From Phallusia fumigata (lineage: Eukaryota > Chordata > Ascidiacea > Phlebobranchia > Ascidiidae), in assembly GCA_008931825.1 (NCBI GenBank), contig QXVZ01031695.1, forward strand, positions 1 through 27,398: DNA of 27,398 nt. The letters run 5' to 3'. Positions 21,501 through 27,398 of the stretch are shown in pieces (within the stretch, counting starts at the first letter, position 1; each line of letters begins with the position of its first letter). A program made the translations under genes and the position numbers. Below the pieces are notes generated by a model that saw nothing but the letters and a program-made list of their open reading frames with translations, had not been told where the DNA came from and searched no databases.

Positions 21501-21536
21501 CGACACATTTTCCCCATCAGATTCAGAACCAGACAT
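6949..21536 (-). CDS. TAF1: TFIID subunit TAF1, 25-exon gene model (C-terminus not found)
   Basis: TAF1 is the scaffold subunit of the nuclear general transcription factor TFIID: it binds TBP, TAF7 and core-promoter DNA. Exons, 5' to 3': 21429-21536, 21103-21214, 20913-21026, 20578-20659, 20280-20455, 19837-20000, 19174-19389, 18642-18824, 18252-18395, 17747-17791, 17569-17683, 16889-17078, 16568-16635, 16039-16172, 15345-15511, 14534-14714, 13651-13841, then 18 and 19 (12576-12690 and 11998-12139, or duplicates 10759-10873 and 10159-10300), 9489-9591, 9124-9223, 8673-8753, 8362-8442, 7867-7986, 6949-7146. Every junction keeps frame and matches TAF1 order from memory of the human protein. The model gives about 1109 residues against roughly 1870-1890 in human. 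It stops after IFDLQNK, so the zinc knuckle and bromodomains are absent. A one-base gap at 11413 splits the gene between duplicated blocks. Confidence 0.93.
7147..9488. other. TAF1 introns 20-24
   Basis: AT-rich introns of 250-720 bp between the last six exons. The largest (7147-7866) contains copy 3 of the short inverted-repeat element. Intron 9224-9488 contains a poly-T/C-rich stretch near 9296-9355 (TTTTTTCGGGGGAGCAGG and following C runs). I see no gene or structured RNA in them. Confidence 0.6.
7709..7840 (-). mobile_element. short inverted-repeat element (MITE-like), copy 3
   Basis: Inside the intron before TAF1 exon 25, in the opposite orientation to copies 1 and 2. It starts GGTCTCAATAGGGAAATACA and ends GCATCTTTTTATTAAGACTA, with the core in reverse complement (CAAAACGTAGAAAATTTTT). 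It is slightly longer than the other copies. The element is a hairpin-forming, non-coding repeat with about 20-bp imperfect terminal inverted repeats. Confidence 0.65.
9692..9945 (+). repeat. dispersed repeat family R1, copy in duplication A
   Basis: Shared marks with other copies are CGCTTGGTG..AAAACA.AGCGACAC, ATCACCAGGCCGGAAATAGC, TGCGCAACGTT and GGTCAAGGTTGAACGCG. The same element recurs at 11530-11790 (inside duplication B), at 22690-22935, and in reverse complement at 13361-13425 and 13540-13632. About 200-250 bp, non-coding. I cannot assign it to a known family by eye; the ends are not sharply defined. Confidence 0.7.
10159..10873 (-). CDS. TAF1: TAF1 exons 18-19, left-hand duplicate (A)
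   Basis: Exon 18A is 10759-10873 and exon 19A is 10159-10300, encoding exactly the same residues as copy B. Exon 19A joins correctly to exon 20 at 9489-9591. Exon 18A needs a phase-2 donor upstream, but the nearest upstream intact exon in the assembly (19B) ends in phase 1. Using both copies in one message would therefore shift the frame. One copy only should be used in a corrected gene model. Confidence 0.9.
11413..11413. other. assembly gap or contig seam in TAF1
   Basis: A single n. The sequence on its left repeats as the sequence on its right over about 1.8-2.0 kb, starting and ending exactly at the n. This is the layout of two overlapping contig ends placed end to end. It cuts TAF1 exon 20 of copy B after 18 bp. 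Confidence 0.9.
11525..11790 (+). repeat. dispersed repeat family R1, copy in duplication B
   Basis: This is the duplication-B counterpart of the copy at 9692-9945, with CGCTTGGTGGAAGAAAACAT and CAGGCCCGAAATAGCTGCGC. Because it lies inside the duplicated block it is probably the other allele of the same insertion, not a separate one. Confidence 0.7.
11998..12690 (-). CDS. TAF1: TAF1 exons 18-19, right-hand copy (B)
   Basis: Exon 18 (12576-12690) encodes [20 protein letters not shown] and ends NHVRDFLQ. Exon 19 (11998-12139) encodes [20 protein letters not shown] and ends [10 protein letters not shown]. Together they cover the winged-helix part of the TAF1 core ([17 protein letters not shown] in human). 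Exon 17 joins this copy in phase. The next exon of this copy is cut at the n in position 11413: only the first 18 bp (QDSN) survive at 11414-11431. Compared with copy A, the exons differ at about four bases, all synonymous. Confidence 0.9.
13026..13247. repeat. 74-bp minisatellite, three units
   Basis: A unit beginning AAAAGTTAGTTGGACTTTCG and ending CAAAATTTTATTTAT is repeated three times in copy B (repeat marks at 13031, 13105 and 13179). Copy A has a single diverged unit near 11200-11272. Lies in the intron between TAF1 exons 17 and 18. Confidence 0.9.
13361..13632 (-). repeat. dispersed repeat family R1, two inverted partial copies
   Basis: Two reverse-complement fragments of the R1 family lie in the intron between TAF1 exons 17 and 18. 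The first (13361-13425) has TAGCTATCTCCGACCTGATG. The second (13540-13632) has GCGCAGATATCTCCGGCCTG and GTGTCGCTATGTTTCCTTTC. Both read as R1 on the minus strand. Duplication copy A ends within the start of the first fragment, so the contig break coincides with a repeat. Confidence 0.65.
13651..13841 (-). CDS. TAF1: TAF1 exon 17
   Basis: 191 bp, residues 734-797. It reads [20 protein letters not shown], then [18 protein letters not shown] and [20 protein letters not shown], collinear with human TAF1. The phase-2 donor (CACAG|GTGTGT) joins exon 18 to rebuild RTRHSYFIR. This is the last exon before the duplicated segment, so it is the unique anchor on the 5' side of the assembly seam. Confidence 0.93.
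13842..16038. other. TAF1 introns around exons 15-16
   Basis: The non-coding stretches 13842-14533, 14715-15344 and 15512-16038 contain no gene I recognise. The middle one has a strongly A/C-biased tract (about 14920-15060) with an open frame of 97 codons that is lysine-, asparagine- and glutamine-rich. That frame is a compositional artefact, flanked by two similar motifs (TACAATCCATTACCAAAAAA near 14944 and TACAATATATTACCAAAAAA near 15163). Confidence 0.55.
14534..17791 (-). CDS. TAF1: TAF1 exons 10-16: central core
   Basis: Residues 434-733. Exon 10 is only 45 bp ([15 protein letters not shown]). Exon 11 carries [20 protein letters not shown], matching the human AGWLPSSMTRNAMAY block. Exon 12 has [18 protein letters not shown] and [13 protein letters not shown]. 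Exon 13 is lysine-rich. Exon 14 has [14 protein letters not shown], exon 15 [20 protein letters not shown], and exon 16 [16 protein letters not shown] with [20 protein letters not shown]. Junction phases (0, 1, 2, 1, 0, 2, 0) all agree. The exon 15 donor (AA|GTAAGA) and exon 16 acceptor (CAAAAG|A) are needed to rebuild the KKAKQREQ block and have a weak pyrimidine tract. Confidence 0.93.
16173..19836. other. TAF1 introns between exons 6 and 14
   Basis: The intervening introns are AT-rich and range from about 63 bp (17684-17746) to about 480 bp. The intron between exons 11 and 12 (17079-17568) holds a tRNA-like SINE candidate. I see no gene in the others. Confidence 0.55.
17340..17415 (-). mobile_element. 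tRNA-derived SINE or tRNA pseudogene candidate
   Basis: Read on the minus strand it has a good RNA polymerase III A box (TTGCCTAGTGG at 17392-17402, in the context CATGGTTGCCTAGTGGTTAG) and a weak B box (GGATTCTAATC at 17359-17369) about 23 bases further on. The head resembles tRNA-Glu/Asp type sequences (GTGGTCTAGTGGTTAG). It does not fold into a complete cloverleaf by eye, so an intact tRNA gene is unlikely. Lies in the TAF1 intron between exons 11 and 12, in the same orientation as the gene. Confidence 0.5.
18252..20000 (-). CDS. TAF1: TAF1 exons 6-9: start of conserved core
   Basis: Residues 199-433. Exon 6 is highly charged and probably helical ([18 protein letters not shown]) and ends [11 protein letters not shown]. 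Exon 7 continues [12 protein letters not shown] and carries a basic patch RRRKKKKRP that could act in nuclear import. Exon 8 holds the TAF1 signature [18 protein letters not shown] and [12 protein letters not shown]. Exon 9 has [17 protein letters not shown]. All junctions except that into exon 6 are phase 0. This is the start of the large TAF1 core (DUF3591 region in family databases) that interacts with TAF7. Confidence 0.95.
20280..21536 (-). CDS. TAF1: TAF1 exons 1-5: TBP-binding N-terminus and acidic linker
   Basis: Residues 1-198. The ATG at 21536 has A at -3 and opens [23 protein letters not shown], resembling the TAND segment (SLAGFLFGNI in human) that occupies the DNA-binding face of TBP. 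Exon 2 carries [12 protein letters not shown], exon 3 [15 protein letters not shown], exon 4 the acidic run [12 protein letters not shown], and exon 5 [12 protein letters not shown] followed by a serine-rich, basic tail. All have clear human counterparts in the same order. Splice phases run 0, 1, 1, 2, 1. Acidic, low-complexity composition is normal for this part of TAF1. Confidence 0.92.
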
Positions 21537-22143
21537 TTTTGTTCAAATTAAACAGTTTTTCAGGAAAATACTTTCCTTCATTGGGATAGTTTCATCTTTA
21601 AAATGAACCTAAATATTTAAACATCTTAATTCATTTAAAAAACTTTGATTTAACAAGCCTACAAAACTGATATATTCGTGTGTAAAACAACACAATTACC
21701 CAAACTATAAAACGTAACATAATTTATGGTCGAAAATAAGTTTCCATGACCGAATTGTTATTGCTTTCACAAAATGTGTTGCATTTTGCATACTGTACCC
21801 TCAACGGGTATGTCATTTTAACATTCGCGCCAAACTAAAATAATATCTTTTTTAAATCGTTATGGGTATGTTTACAAGATTTTGTACATTTTTGAAAATT
21901 CTTAACCTATTTTAACCCACCTATCACATGCTAAACTGGCTTATGTTAGCTTTTTCAACAATTTTTAACCTTCCTAATCTGCCCTTATTTCTCTTTCATC
22001 AATATCACAGTAGGTCGGAAGGGGTTGTGCAAACAACTGCAATTAAAAAAGAAAAACTAGATTTTCATTAAACCAGGGATTTCAAACCTTGGTTGTTTGC
22101 GGTCACCCATAGCGGCATACAAGGAAATTTCAAAATTAACAAC

Positions 22144-22180
22144 ATTGTATTGTATTGTATTGTATTGTATTGTATTGTAT
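22144..22180. repeat. pentanucleotide microsatellite (ATTGT)n
   Basis: A perfect run of about seven ATTGT units. Likely length-polymorphic between individuals. A motif CAGGGATTTCAAACC at about 22075-22089 just upstream resembles a hAT terminal repeat, but no matching partner end was found. Confidence 0.95.
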
Positions 22181-22689
22181 GAAATTTCGTTTCTGCCCAC
22201 AAAATCGTAACCAATAAGAAAAAACACTAAAGGCACAGAAATAGGAAACGACTGCAAAAACCTCACGTTTGAAAATACGTCTAGATAAAAACAAATATAG
22301 GGAGCAATGGTTAAAAGACGCAGCAGGCGCACCTTTGCAATTAAGGTGGACGGATAACTAGAGCCAAGAAGTTGAGAATCTCGCTGGAGAAGCGAGCGGC
22401 GCGAATGGCAACACGACTGGGTTGGTCAACATGGGTGAATACCAGCCGGTTATAAAGTAAACTATCATTTTGCATCTAATTTATGAGGTATCTACATCAA
22501 TCAAGTCAGTTTATTTCGCAAGCATTATTCACTGCCATACCTGGTAATACTTAACCTAATGGAAAACAATTCCAATAAATTTGTCGCGGCGTCCCTGTAA
22601 ACGACACCTTGGTTGGAAAACATCGCATTAAACAATCGAAACCTTAAAGATCAAGTGCTCTATGATTAAACCCAGGTCTTAACGTTAGT

Positions 22690-22935
22690 TTAGTTGATTT
22701 TTTTCACTTGGTGAAAGAAAACAGAGCGACATATTGTGAACTAAAACCATAACCAAGCCGGAAATAGCTGCGCAATTATAAACGTTATAAGGCGCAAAAA
22801 AGGTGCAGTTGGCGGATCAAGGTTGAACGCGATGTAGGTACACTGTAATTATTAGCGTTATGTGACGGGGCTCACAAGGGAGTTGGTTTGGCGCATGCAG
22901 TATGAGAAAACACGACTGGGGGGTAACGTTGGTGG
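22690..22935 (+). repeat. dispersed repeat family R1, intergenic copy
   Basis: It aligns over most of its length to 9692-9945: CACTTGGTGAAAGAAAACAG, then AAGCCGGAAATAGCTGCGCA, then GGATCAAGGTTGAACGCGAT and TTATGTGACGGGGCTCACAA. Divergence is visibly greater than between duplication copies A and B, as expected of an older independent insertion. Confidence 0.7.
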
Positions 22936-23548
22936 GACCGGTCGAGGAGGCCTTAGAAGCTAAACCACCCATGCTATAGGGAAAGGGGGTTTTGGTTCGA
23001 AAGAAAAACAAACCCAAAAAAAACCCTGCTGCATAGTTTCAAGCGCGGGAAGGAAGAATACCCACAAAAATGCCTAAAATATTTGATAGTAGTTGTTTTA
23101 ATGTTAAATTAGTTTTGGCTGCGATTTCTTTTACCAAACGAAAAACGCAACCCGACCCAATAACTTTCATAATGTTGGAGCAATGCCGTTTTAGTTTCTT
23201 GTTGTGGAAAACAAGGTGGGATTAGAACTTTTACCTCAACGAATGGCGACGTCCTGCAAAAAGTTCGCTCGAATTGGGTTTATCAATTATGGGGCAACAA
23301 AATACATGTAATAATGTCACAAAAAATTAACGTTTTACATGGGTGGATAATCGCGTTTTGGATGCTTTCTTGCAAAGATATGTGTGGTGTAAGACAATAT
23401 CTTCGCGATGTCCTTGCCTACACTCAACAAAGGCACAAAACCGGCTGAATGCAACATATAAATAACAACGGATTTTTGCTCTGCAACCAACAGCGAAGCT
23501 TACACCCTGTTTTGCGGCTGCAAACACAAATGAGGTGAAAAATATTGG

Positions 23549-23640
23549 CGCCAAGGTGGCTGAGTGCGTATAGTGCGACGGCCTTCTAACCCGCCTCTAC
23601 TTCTTTTCTTTTTCCACTGCGTTCAAACCCAGGGGGGGGG
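23549..23640 (+). mobile_element. tRNA-derived SINE or tRNA pseudogene candidate (Leu/Ser-like)
   Basis: The A box is GGTGGCTGAGTG (about 23556-23567), followed by an anticodon-arm-like GGCCTTCTAACCC (23580-23592) and a B box GTTCAAACC (23621-23629). The spacing between boxes suits a long-variable-arm tRNA (Leu or Ser type), but the variable region is a pyrimidine run and the T stem pairs poorly. I therefore read it as a SINE head or pseudogene, not a working tRNA. A G run follows directly. Confidence 0.45.
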
Positions 23641-24270
23641 ACCTCGAGAACGAATCTCAATCGTTTTTTTATGTCTGTATATGGGTTGAACGCCTCAGTC
23701 CATTCGACCAAGTGCTCGCCTCGTCCTTGTCTTAATATACCGCTATTGCTTCCACCCAGTTGTATGACCGGAATTGTAGTAACTAACTTCGAACAAAAAT
23801 TTAACTGAACTACAAGGAGGCAGGTGATCTCATAGTGAGCAAAACGCATACTCCAAAGATAAAAATGAAACAAATATATGTAGTATCACTTATGTTTTTT
23901 TTCATTTTTATACACCAACAATTGCCTTTCTTTTACCTGATATCATTAACACATTATTACTATGCCTTGCATCAACAGTTTGTTCACTTTTTTAACTATC
24001 TTCTTGTTTGACTAACACACAACCACTATTGCTACATGTGATGAAAAATTGAACGAAGTGAAAGTGCAAAACAAAGTCAAATGTAAGTAAAATATTAAAC
24101 GGTATTCGATAACATGGTTGGGAGTCGCCCCTTGAAATTAAGTTAAATAATTCAAATTGTTTAAAACTCTTAAACAATAGAATGTGAAATAAATACAAAA
24201 ATTACACCTTTACCATATTGTGCCGGAGTCATAAGTGCTTGGCTGATTGCTAAAGAATACCAAACAAAAA

Positions 24271-25636
24271 CTAAAATAACTTTGAAATTCTTTCCAAATC
24301 AATATTACCACCACACAAAACAATGCCAACATTTTTAACAGTTTCATCACAATTTTTAGCCGAACCAAAATTCTTTCCTATAACAGCTGCTACACCAACA
24401 CCAGTGGTAGGTTCAATAACAAGTTTGCACCTTTCCCAAACCATCTTCATGGCTTGTAATATTTCGCCCTCATCAACAGTAATTACATCGTCCACCAAAT
24501 CACGAATAATTGGCCATGTGCTTGTATCTATACCAGCTTTAACACCATCTGCGATAGTTTTAGGTGTGACTTTCAGATGGGTAAGTTGTCCACATTGTTT
24601 TGACAAGTAGCAATCATTTGCATTTAGGGGTTCAGCTGCATAGATTTTGATAGAAGGCTTAATGTGTTTTGCTGCAATTGCGATCCCACTAATCATACCT
24701 CCACCACCAACAGGCGCTACTATTGCATCTAAATCAGGATTCTGTTGTAACATTTCTATTGCCATAGTTCCTTGACCAGCTATAACAGCAGGGGTTTGGT
24801 TGGGGTGAATAATAACTCCATTTTTTTCTTTGCATAGTTCATCACATTTGTCAACGCGGCCTTGATGAGTAGGCTCGCAAGGAACTACTGTCCCACCATA
24901 GCCCTTAATTGCATCTATCTTACACTGAGGGGCATCAGTGGGGACAGCAATGAATGCCGGAACATTGTACAGTTGTGCAGCCCTTGCTATTGCTTGGCCA
25001 TGGTTGCCACTACTGTGAGTTACAACACAGACAGTTTTATNTTGCCATAGTTCCTTGACCAGCTATAACAGCGGGAGTTTGGTTGGGGTGAATAATAACT
25101 CCATTTTTTTCTTTGCATAATTCATCACATTTGTCAACGCGGCCTTGATGAGTAGGCTCGCAAGGAACTACTGTCCCACCATAGCCCCTAATTGCATCTA
25201 TCTTACACTGAGGGGCATCTGTGGGGACAGCAATGAATGCAGGAACATTGTACAGTTGTGCAGCCCTTGCTAATGCTTGACCATGGTTGCCACTGCTGTG
25301 AGTTACAACACAAAGAGTTTTATCGCTTTTTTCATGGTTCTCACTAAGCATTGCAACTGCATTTATTGCACCTCTGATTTTAAACGAACCGGTTTTCTGC
25401 ATGTTCTCCGCTTTTAGGAACAGTTTTCGTCCTGCAAGCTTGTCTAAATACGTTGATGTAAACATTGGTGTAAAGTGCACACGGCCTTGAATACGTTTCC
25501 AAGCATTCTGGACGTCTTTATAAGAAACACAATGTTCTTGCTTTACGTCACTCATGTTCCTTCCAAATGATAGAGGTAGAAGTTTTTGTCGCAGGAAAAT
25601 TTTCTTCAAACTTCTTTGAAGCAGCCAAGAAGTCAT
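24271..25636 (-). CDS. SRR: serine racemase / serine-threonine dehydratase (PLP enzyme), interrupted by assembly duplication
   Basis: A fold-type II PLP enzyme that interconverts L- and D-serine and/or dehydrates serine and threonine. There is no intron. Merging the duplicated block gives about 360 residues (human SRR has 340). Visible features are the PLP lysine K86 in GSFKIRGA; HSSGNHGQ, with S115 matching the human racemase base Ser84; HPNQTPAVIAGQGT; the phosphate-binding loop GGGG at 216-219; and metal-site residues E241, A245 and D247 in AAEPLNANDC. C347 in VLCGGN replaces the serine of human SRR. The ATG at 25636 adds a 27-residue arginine/lysine-rich, hydrophobic N-terminus that could be a mitochondrial presequence. 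A second in-frame ATG (25555, MSDVKQEH) matches the human start. As assembled, the n at 25041 and the duplicate 24762-25040 break the frame. Catabolic threonine dehydratase is the main alternative name. Confidence 0.9.
24762..25040 (-). repeat. duplicated racemase coding block, copy A (left of the n)
   Basis: About 280 bp of coding sequence (from KTVCVVTHSSGNHG to GQGTMA) that repeats 25042-25322, with about eleven base differences. It ends at ACAGTTTTAT directly before the n. Three conservative residue changes separate the copies (Val/Leu, Ile/Leu, Lys/Arg). It continues in frame into the 3' half of the gene, so this copy is the allele attached to the C-terminus. Confidence 0.93.
25041..25041. 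other. assembly gap or contig seam in the racemase gene
   Basis: A single n at the exact boundary of two near-identical direct copies of about 280 bp, the same layout as at 11413. Interpreted as unmerged overlapping contig ends. Confidence 0.9.
25042..25322 (-). repeat. duplicated racemase coding block, copy B (right of the n)
   Basis: The partner of 24762-25040, attached to the N-terminal half of the gene. It begins TTGCCATAGTTCCTTGACCA directly after the n. Reading from B through the n gives GCA, then an n-containing codon, then TAA, a stop in frame. A continuous protein therefore cannot be read from the assembled order. Confidence 0.93.
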
Positions 25637-25668
25637 TCCACGAGTATTAGCAAAGTATTGCAAATCAT
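25633..25668 (-). CDS. possible upstream ORF overlapping the racemase start codon
   Basis: An 11-codon frame (MICNTLLILVE) starts at an ATG at 25668 and stops at a TGA whose first two bases are the last two of the racemase ATG (ATGA overlap). It is in a different frame from the main ORF. If the transcript starts upstream of 25668, it could favour the downstream ATG at 25555 or allow termination-reinitiation. Without a transcription start site this is only a possibility. Confidence 0.3.
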   Translation of the reverse strand: MICNTLLILVE

Positions 25669-25978
25669 TGATGGGATTCCAGCAGCACAGAAGTTTGATT
25701 TTGTGTGCACATGTGGGAATTCACCGGCAATAAAAATTTTATTGCTTTTATGCAACGCTTGAATGCACAGGAAATATATTTTTTAGATCAAAGCAAAATA
25801 TTATCAACACAAGATCACAGACAGTGTAGGCATGCTATATTATGTTCTATAATTAAATTCGCCTTACTAAAAAATGGCCTTTCAAATCATAACTATTGGC
25901 AATTCTTTTGTAATATTTGAAGTGCTGAGCTATTTTCTGAGACTTTATTCTCTGTGACAAGCGTAAAGGGTGCGTACA
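25669..25978. other. 5' flank of the racemase gene
   Basis: About 310 bp upstream of the racemase start region, AT-rich. It should contain the promoter of the minus-strand gene, but I see no confident TATA box or other element. A 71-codon plus-strand frame here has no family resemblance. Confidence 0.4.
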
Positions 25979-26136
25979 TATAGGGGTTTGCAACCCAGGC
26001 TGTTTAACCTTGTGGGCCTCCTAATTAACACTCCACAAGCTGCCTGGCTGTCGATCTGAAAGATTATAAACGACACACCCGGACGCCGGAACAAGGCTTT
26101 TTAATCTTGAATGTCCCAGTTATGGCACCCCCTATA
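25979..26136. mobile_element. small TA-flanked inverted-repeat element candidate
   Basis: The left end is TATAGGGGTTTGCAACCCAG. The right end, read in reverse complement, is TATAGGGGGTGCCATAACTG. The roughly 158-bp interval is thus bounded by TAGGGG termini next to TA dinucleotides, as in TA-targeting (Tc1/mariner-like) MITEs. The terminal similarity is short and imperfect, so this is tentative. The neighbouring hAT element appears to have inserted exactly at its right edge. Confidence 0.4.
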
Positions 26137-26137
26137 C

Positions 26138-26433
26138 CAACGGTGGGCAAACCGCGGCTCCGCTTGCGGCTCGTGGACATGTTTTTTGTGGCTCTTCTGG
26201 CTGAATGATTATATTCCAAATAGATAGAGTTGTTACCTCACACAGCTTTAAAAACAAAATGTCCAGATTTTAAAACATAGGGAAATCAAATAAAAACCAA
26301 ATATTGATAATTATTGTGTTTGTGCTTTTTCTATTTTGTATCTGTCTCTACCGTACAAACTGATTTTGCGGCTCGCTTGTGCTTATGGTTTTCCTTACCT
26401 GACTCTTCCATTGAACAACGTCGCCCACCGCTG
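26138..26433. mobile_element. non-autonomous hAT-type MITE with 8-bp target duplication
   Basis: The left terminus is CAACGGTGGGCAAACCGCGG and the right terminus in reverse complement is CAGCGGTGGGCGACG. Inner GCGGCTC motifs occur near both ends, as in many animal hAT elements. The flanks are CCCTATAC (26130-26137) and CCCTATAT (26434-26441), an 8-bp target-site duplication with one mismatch, which is the hAT signature. The 296 bp have no coding capacity, so it depends on a transposase from elsewhere. Confidence 0.8.
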
Positions 26434-26441
26434 CCCTATAT

Positions 26442-27398
26442 TAAGGACATTACTATAATATTACACAGGAAATGTTCTCCCTAACTGTAAAGCCCAGGCG
26501 GTCTTCATTGGTCCCCAAATGGGCTCTGCTGTAAATTCCGATCACGGTGACGGGAGTCACGCAATTATCGCCCCATATTACACCGATGCAACTGAAGACA
26601 CCCGTTCCTTGTTCCACCCAAATCCTGCGACGGCCTTCGGACGCCATTCTGCCAAGCGGAATCATAGGAAACTTTTGTCAAATGAAAAACTTTGGCCAGG
26701 CCCCCTATAATAATTTCTGTTTCTCACATAACCTCATATGTTAACGGTCGTATACGATAACACAGTAAGATAGCACAATTTTGCAAAGCTGCAAAGCGTT
26801 CACACGAGCGAGTGAATACTTCCGTTAACAGGAATTATTTCAAAATTTGCAACATTTTTATCCAAACCACAATATTGGCGGTTATCATAGCCCTATTTAG
26901 TCAATACTGTAAACATTCTGGTAAACTATTCCGGAAATGGAACCTTTGCAAATTGTTCGAGCATGAAATCATATCCGTCGTAATTCAACCCATTTTCTGT
27001 GCCTTAGTAGCCTTTAAAATTCGATAGAAAGAAAAGAGTTCACAAATAAAGAGTTGATTTACTCGCTTCAACACTTTGAGTCAAGGTTAAAGCAAAAAAG
27101 TTAAGCTTCTGTGTGACGGAAAGCAAGCCTAACAACAGTGATATTGTCTTCAAGCAATATATCAACAGGGGACTTAAGAGGCGAGATATACCTGGACTCA
27201 GAATGGAACTTTAGTCACTTCGATCATGAGACAGATCTTACAGCCGTCCAGTCGCCCAAGTTTAAGGGTCAAGCAAATGCAGTGCCTCCACACGCAAACC
27301 CCCCCAACACATGGCAAAAATAGTTCCCCACCCCTGTCTTAGACTCACCTGACAAGTGAACTGAACAACTTTATCATACGACCCTACGCCAAGCTGAA
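26442..27398. other. intergenic right end of window
   Basis: No gene is recognised. A 70-codon minus-strand frame at 26453-26665 has no family resemblance. A motif GTTCCCCACCCCTG ending at 27336 reads CAGGGGTGGGGAAC on the minus strand, a typical hAT terminal sequence, but I could not pair it with another end, so a truncated or window-crossing element is possible. Confidence 0.5.

Larger units (their letters stand above)
21537..24270. other. intergenic region between TAF1 and the racemase gene
   Basis: Both flanking genes are on the minus strand, so this holds the TAF1 promoter side (near 21540-21900) and the 3' flank of the racemase gene (near 24000-24270). It contains a pentanucleotide microsatellite (22144-22180), an R1 repeat copy (22690-22935), a tRNA-like SINE candidate (23549-23640) and a G run at 23632-23640. 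No gene is recognisable. Open frames over repeats (for example 22057-22332) reflect the microsatellite. Confidence 0.6.

Noticed and set aside
22057-22332. 91-codon minus-strand frame with a YNTIQ repeat
   Set aside because: The repeat is simply the translated ATTGT microsatellite.
24271-25636. Racemase pseudogene
   Set aside because: The only break is at the n flanked by duplicate sequence. Both halves are intact with all catalytic residues, and differences between copies are mostly synonymous or conservative.
27163-27336. Complete hAT element with left end CAGGGGACTTAAG and right end GTTCCCCACCCCTG
   Set aside because: The termini agree for only six bases and no 8-bp target duplication flanks them. 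Only the right-hand terminus is believable.
1-27398. A previously undescribed multi-gene system
   Set aside because: The three genes are unrelated single-copy-type eukaryotic genes with no shared regulation or domain logic visible. The remaining structure is explained by repeats and assembly seams.

Overview
This is a eukaryotic, almost certainly animal, nuclear genomic window. Coding exons are short (45-216 bp), separated by AT-rich introns of about 150-800 bp with GT/AG boundaries, and the intergenic and intronic DNA carries small DNA transposons, tRNA-like SINE candidates and minisatellites. Base composition, intron size and the mix of small repeats would fit an ascidian such as Ciona, but nothing I can see proves the species. 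No rRNA, CRISPR array, bacterial operon or obvious defence or secretion system is present.

Three protein-coding genes can be supported. (1) A two-exon plus-strand gene at 4690-5562 encodes a 197-residue protein with four predicted membrane segments and a DUF1294-like core. (2) A 25-exon minus-strand gene from 21536 down to 6949 encodes TAF1, the largest TFIID subunit. I rebuilt all 25 exons, and the splice phases agree at every junction. The model runs from the TBP-binding N-terminus to the conserved block ending IFDLQNK, about 1109 residues. The C-terminal zinc knuckle and double bromodomain of animal TAF1 are not found anywhere in the window. (3) An intronless minus-strand gene from 25636 down to 24271 encodes a PLP-dependent serine racemase / serine-threonine dehydratase of about 360 residues.

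The window has exactly two ambiguous bases, at 11413 and 25041. Each is the seam of a direct duplication of the abutting sequence (about 1.8-2.0 kb inside TAF1, about 0.28 kb inside the racemase gene). In both cases the left block ends, and the right block begins, exactly at the n, and keeping both copies breaks the gene. The simplest reading is two pairs of overlapping contig ends (two haplotypes) joined without being merged, not biological exon duplication.

Region by region: 1-4689 has no recognisable gene; 4690-5562 is the membrane-protein gene; 5563-6948 holds its polyadenylation signal, two copies of a short inverted-repeat element and a 31-bp minisatellite; 6949-21536 is TAF1, with a third copy of the inverted-repeat element, a dispersed repeat family and a tRNA-like SINE in introns; 21537-24270 is repeat-rich intergenic DNA; 24271-25636 is the racemase gene; 25637-27398 is intergenic with a clear hAT-type MITE with an 8-bp target duplication, apparently inserted at the edge of an older TA-flanked element. 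The three genes have no evident functional connection (basal transcription, unknown membrane function, amino-acid metabolism). I found no convincing undescribed system. The best leads are the missing TAF1 C-terminus, the cofactor-site cysteine in the racemase, and the two assembly seams.
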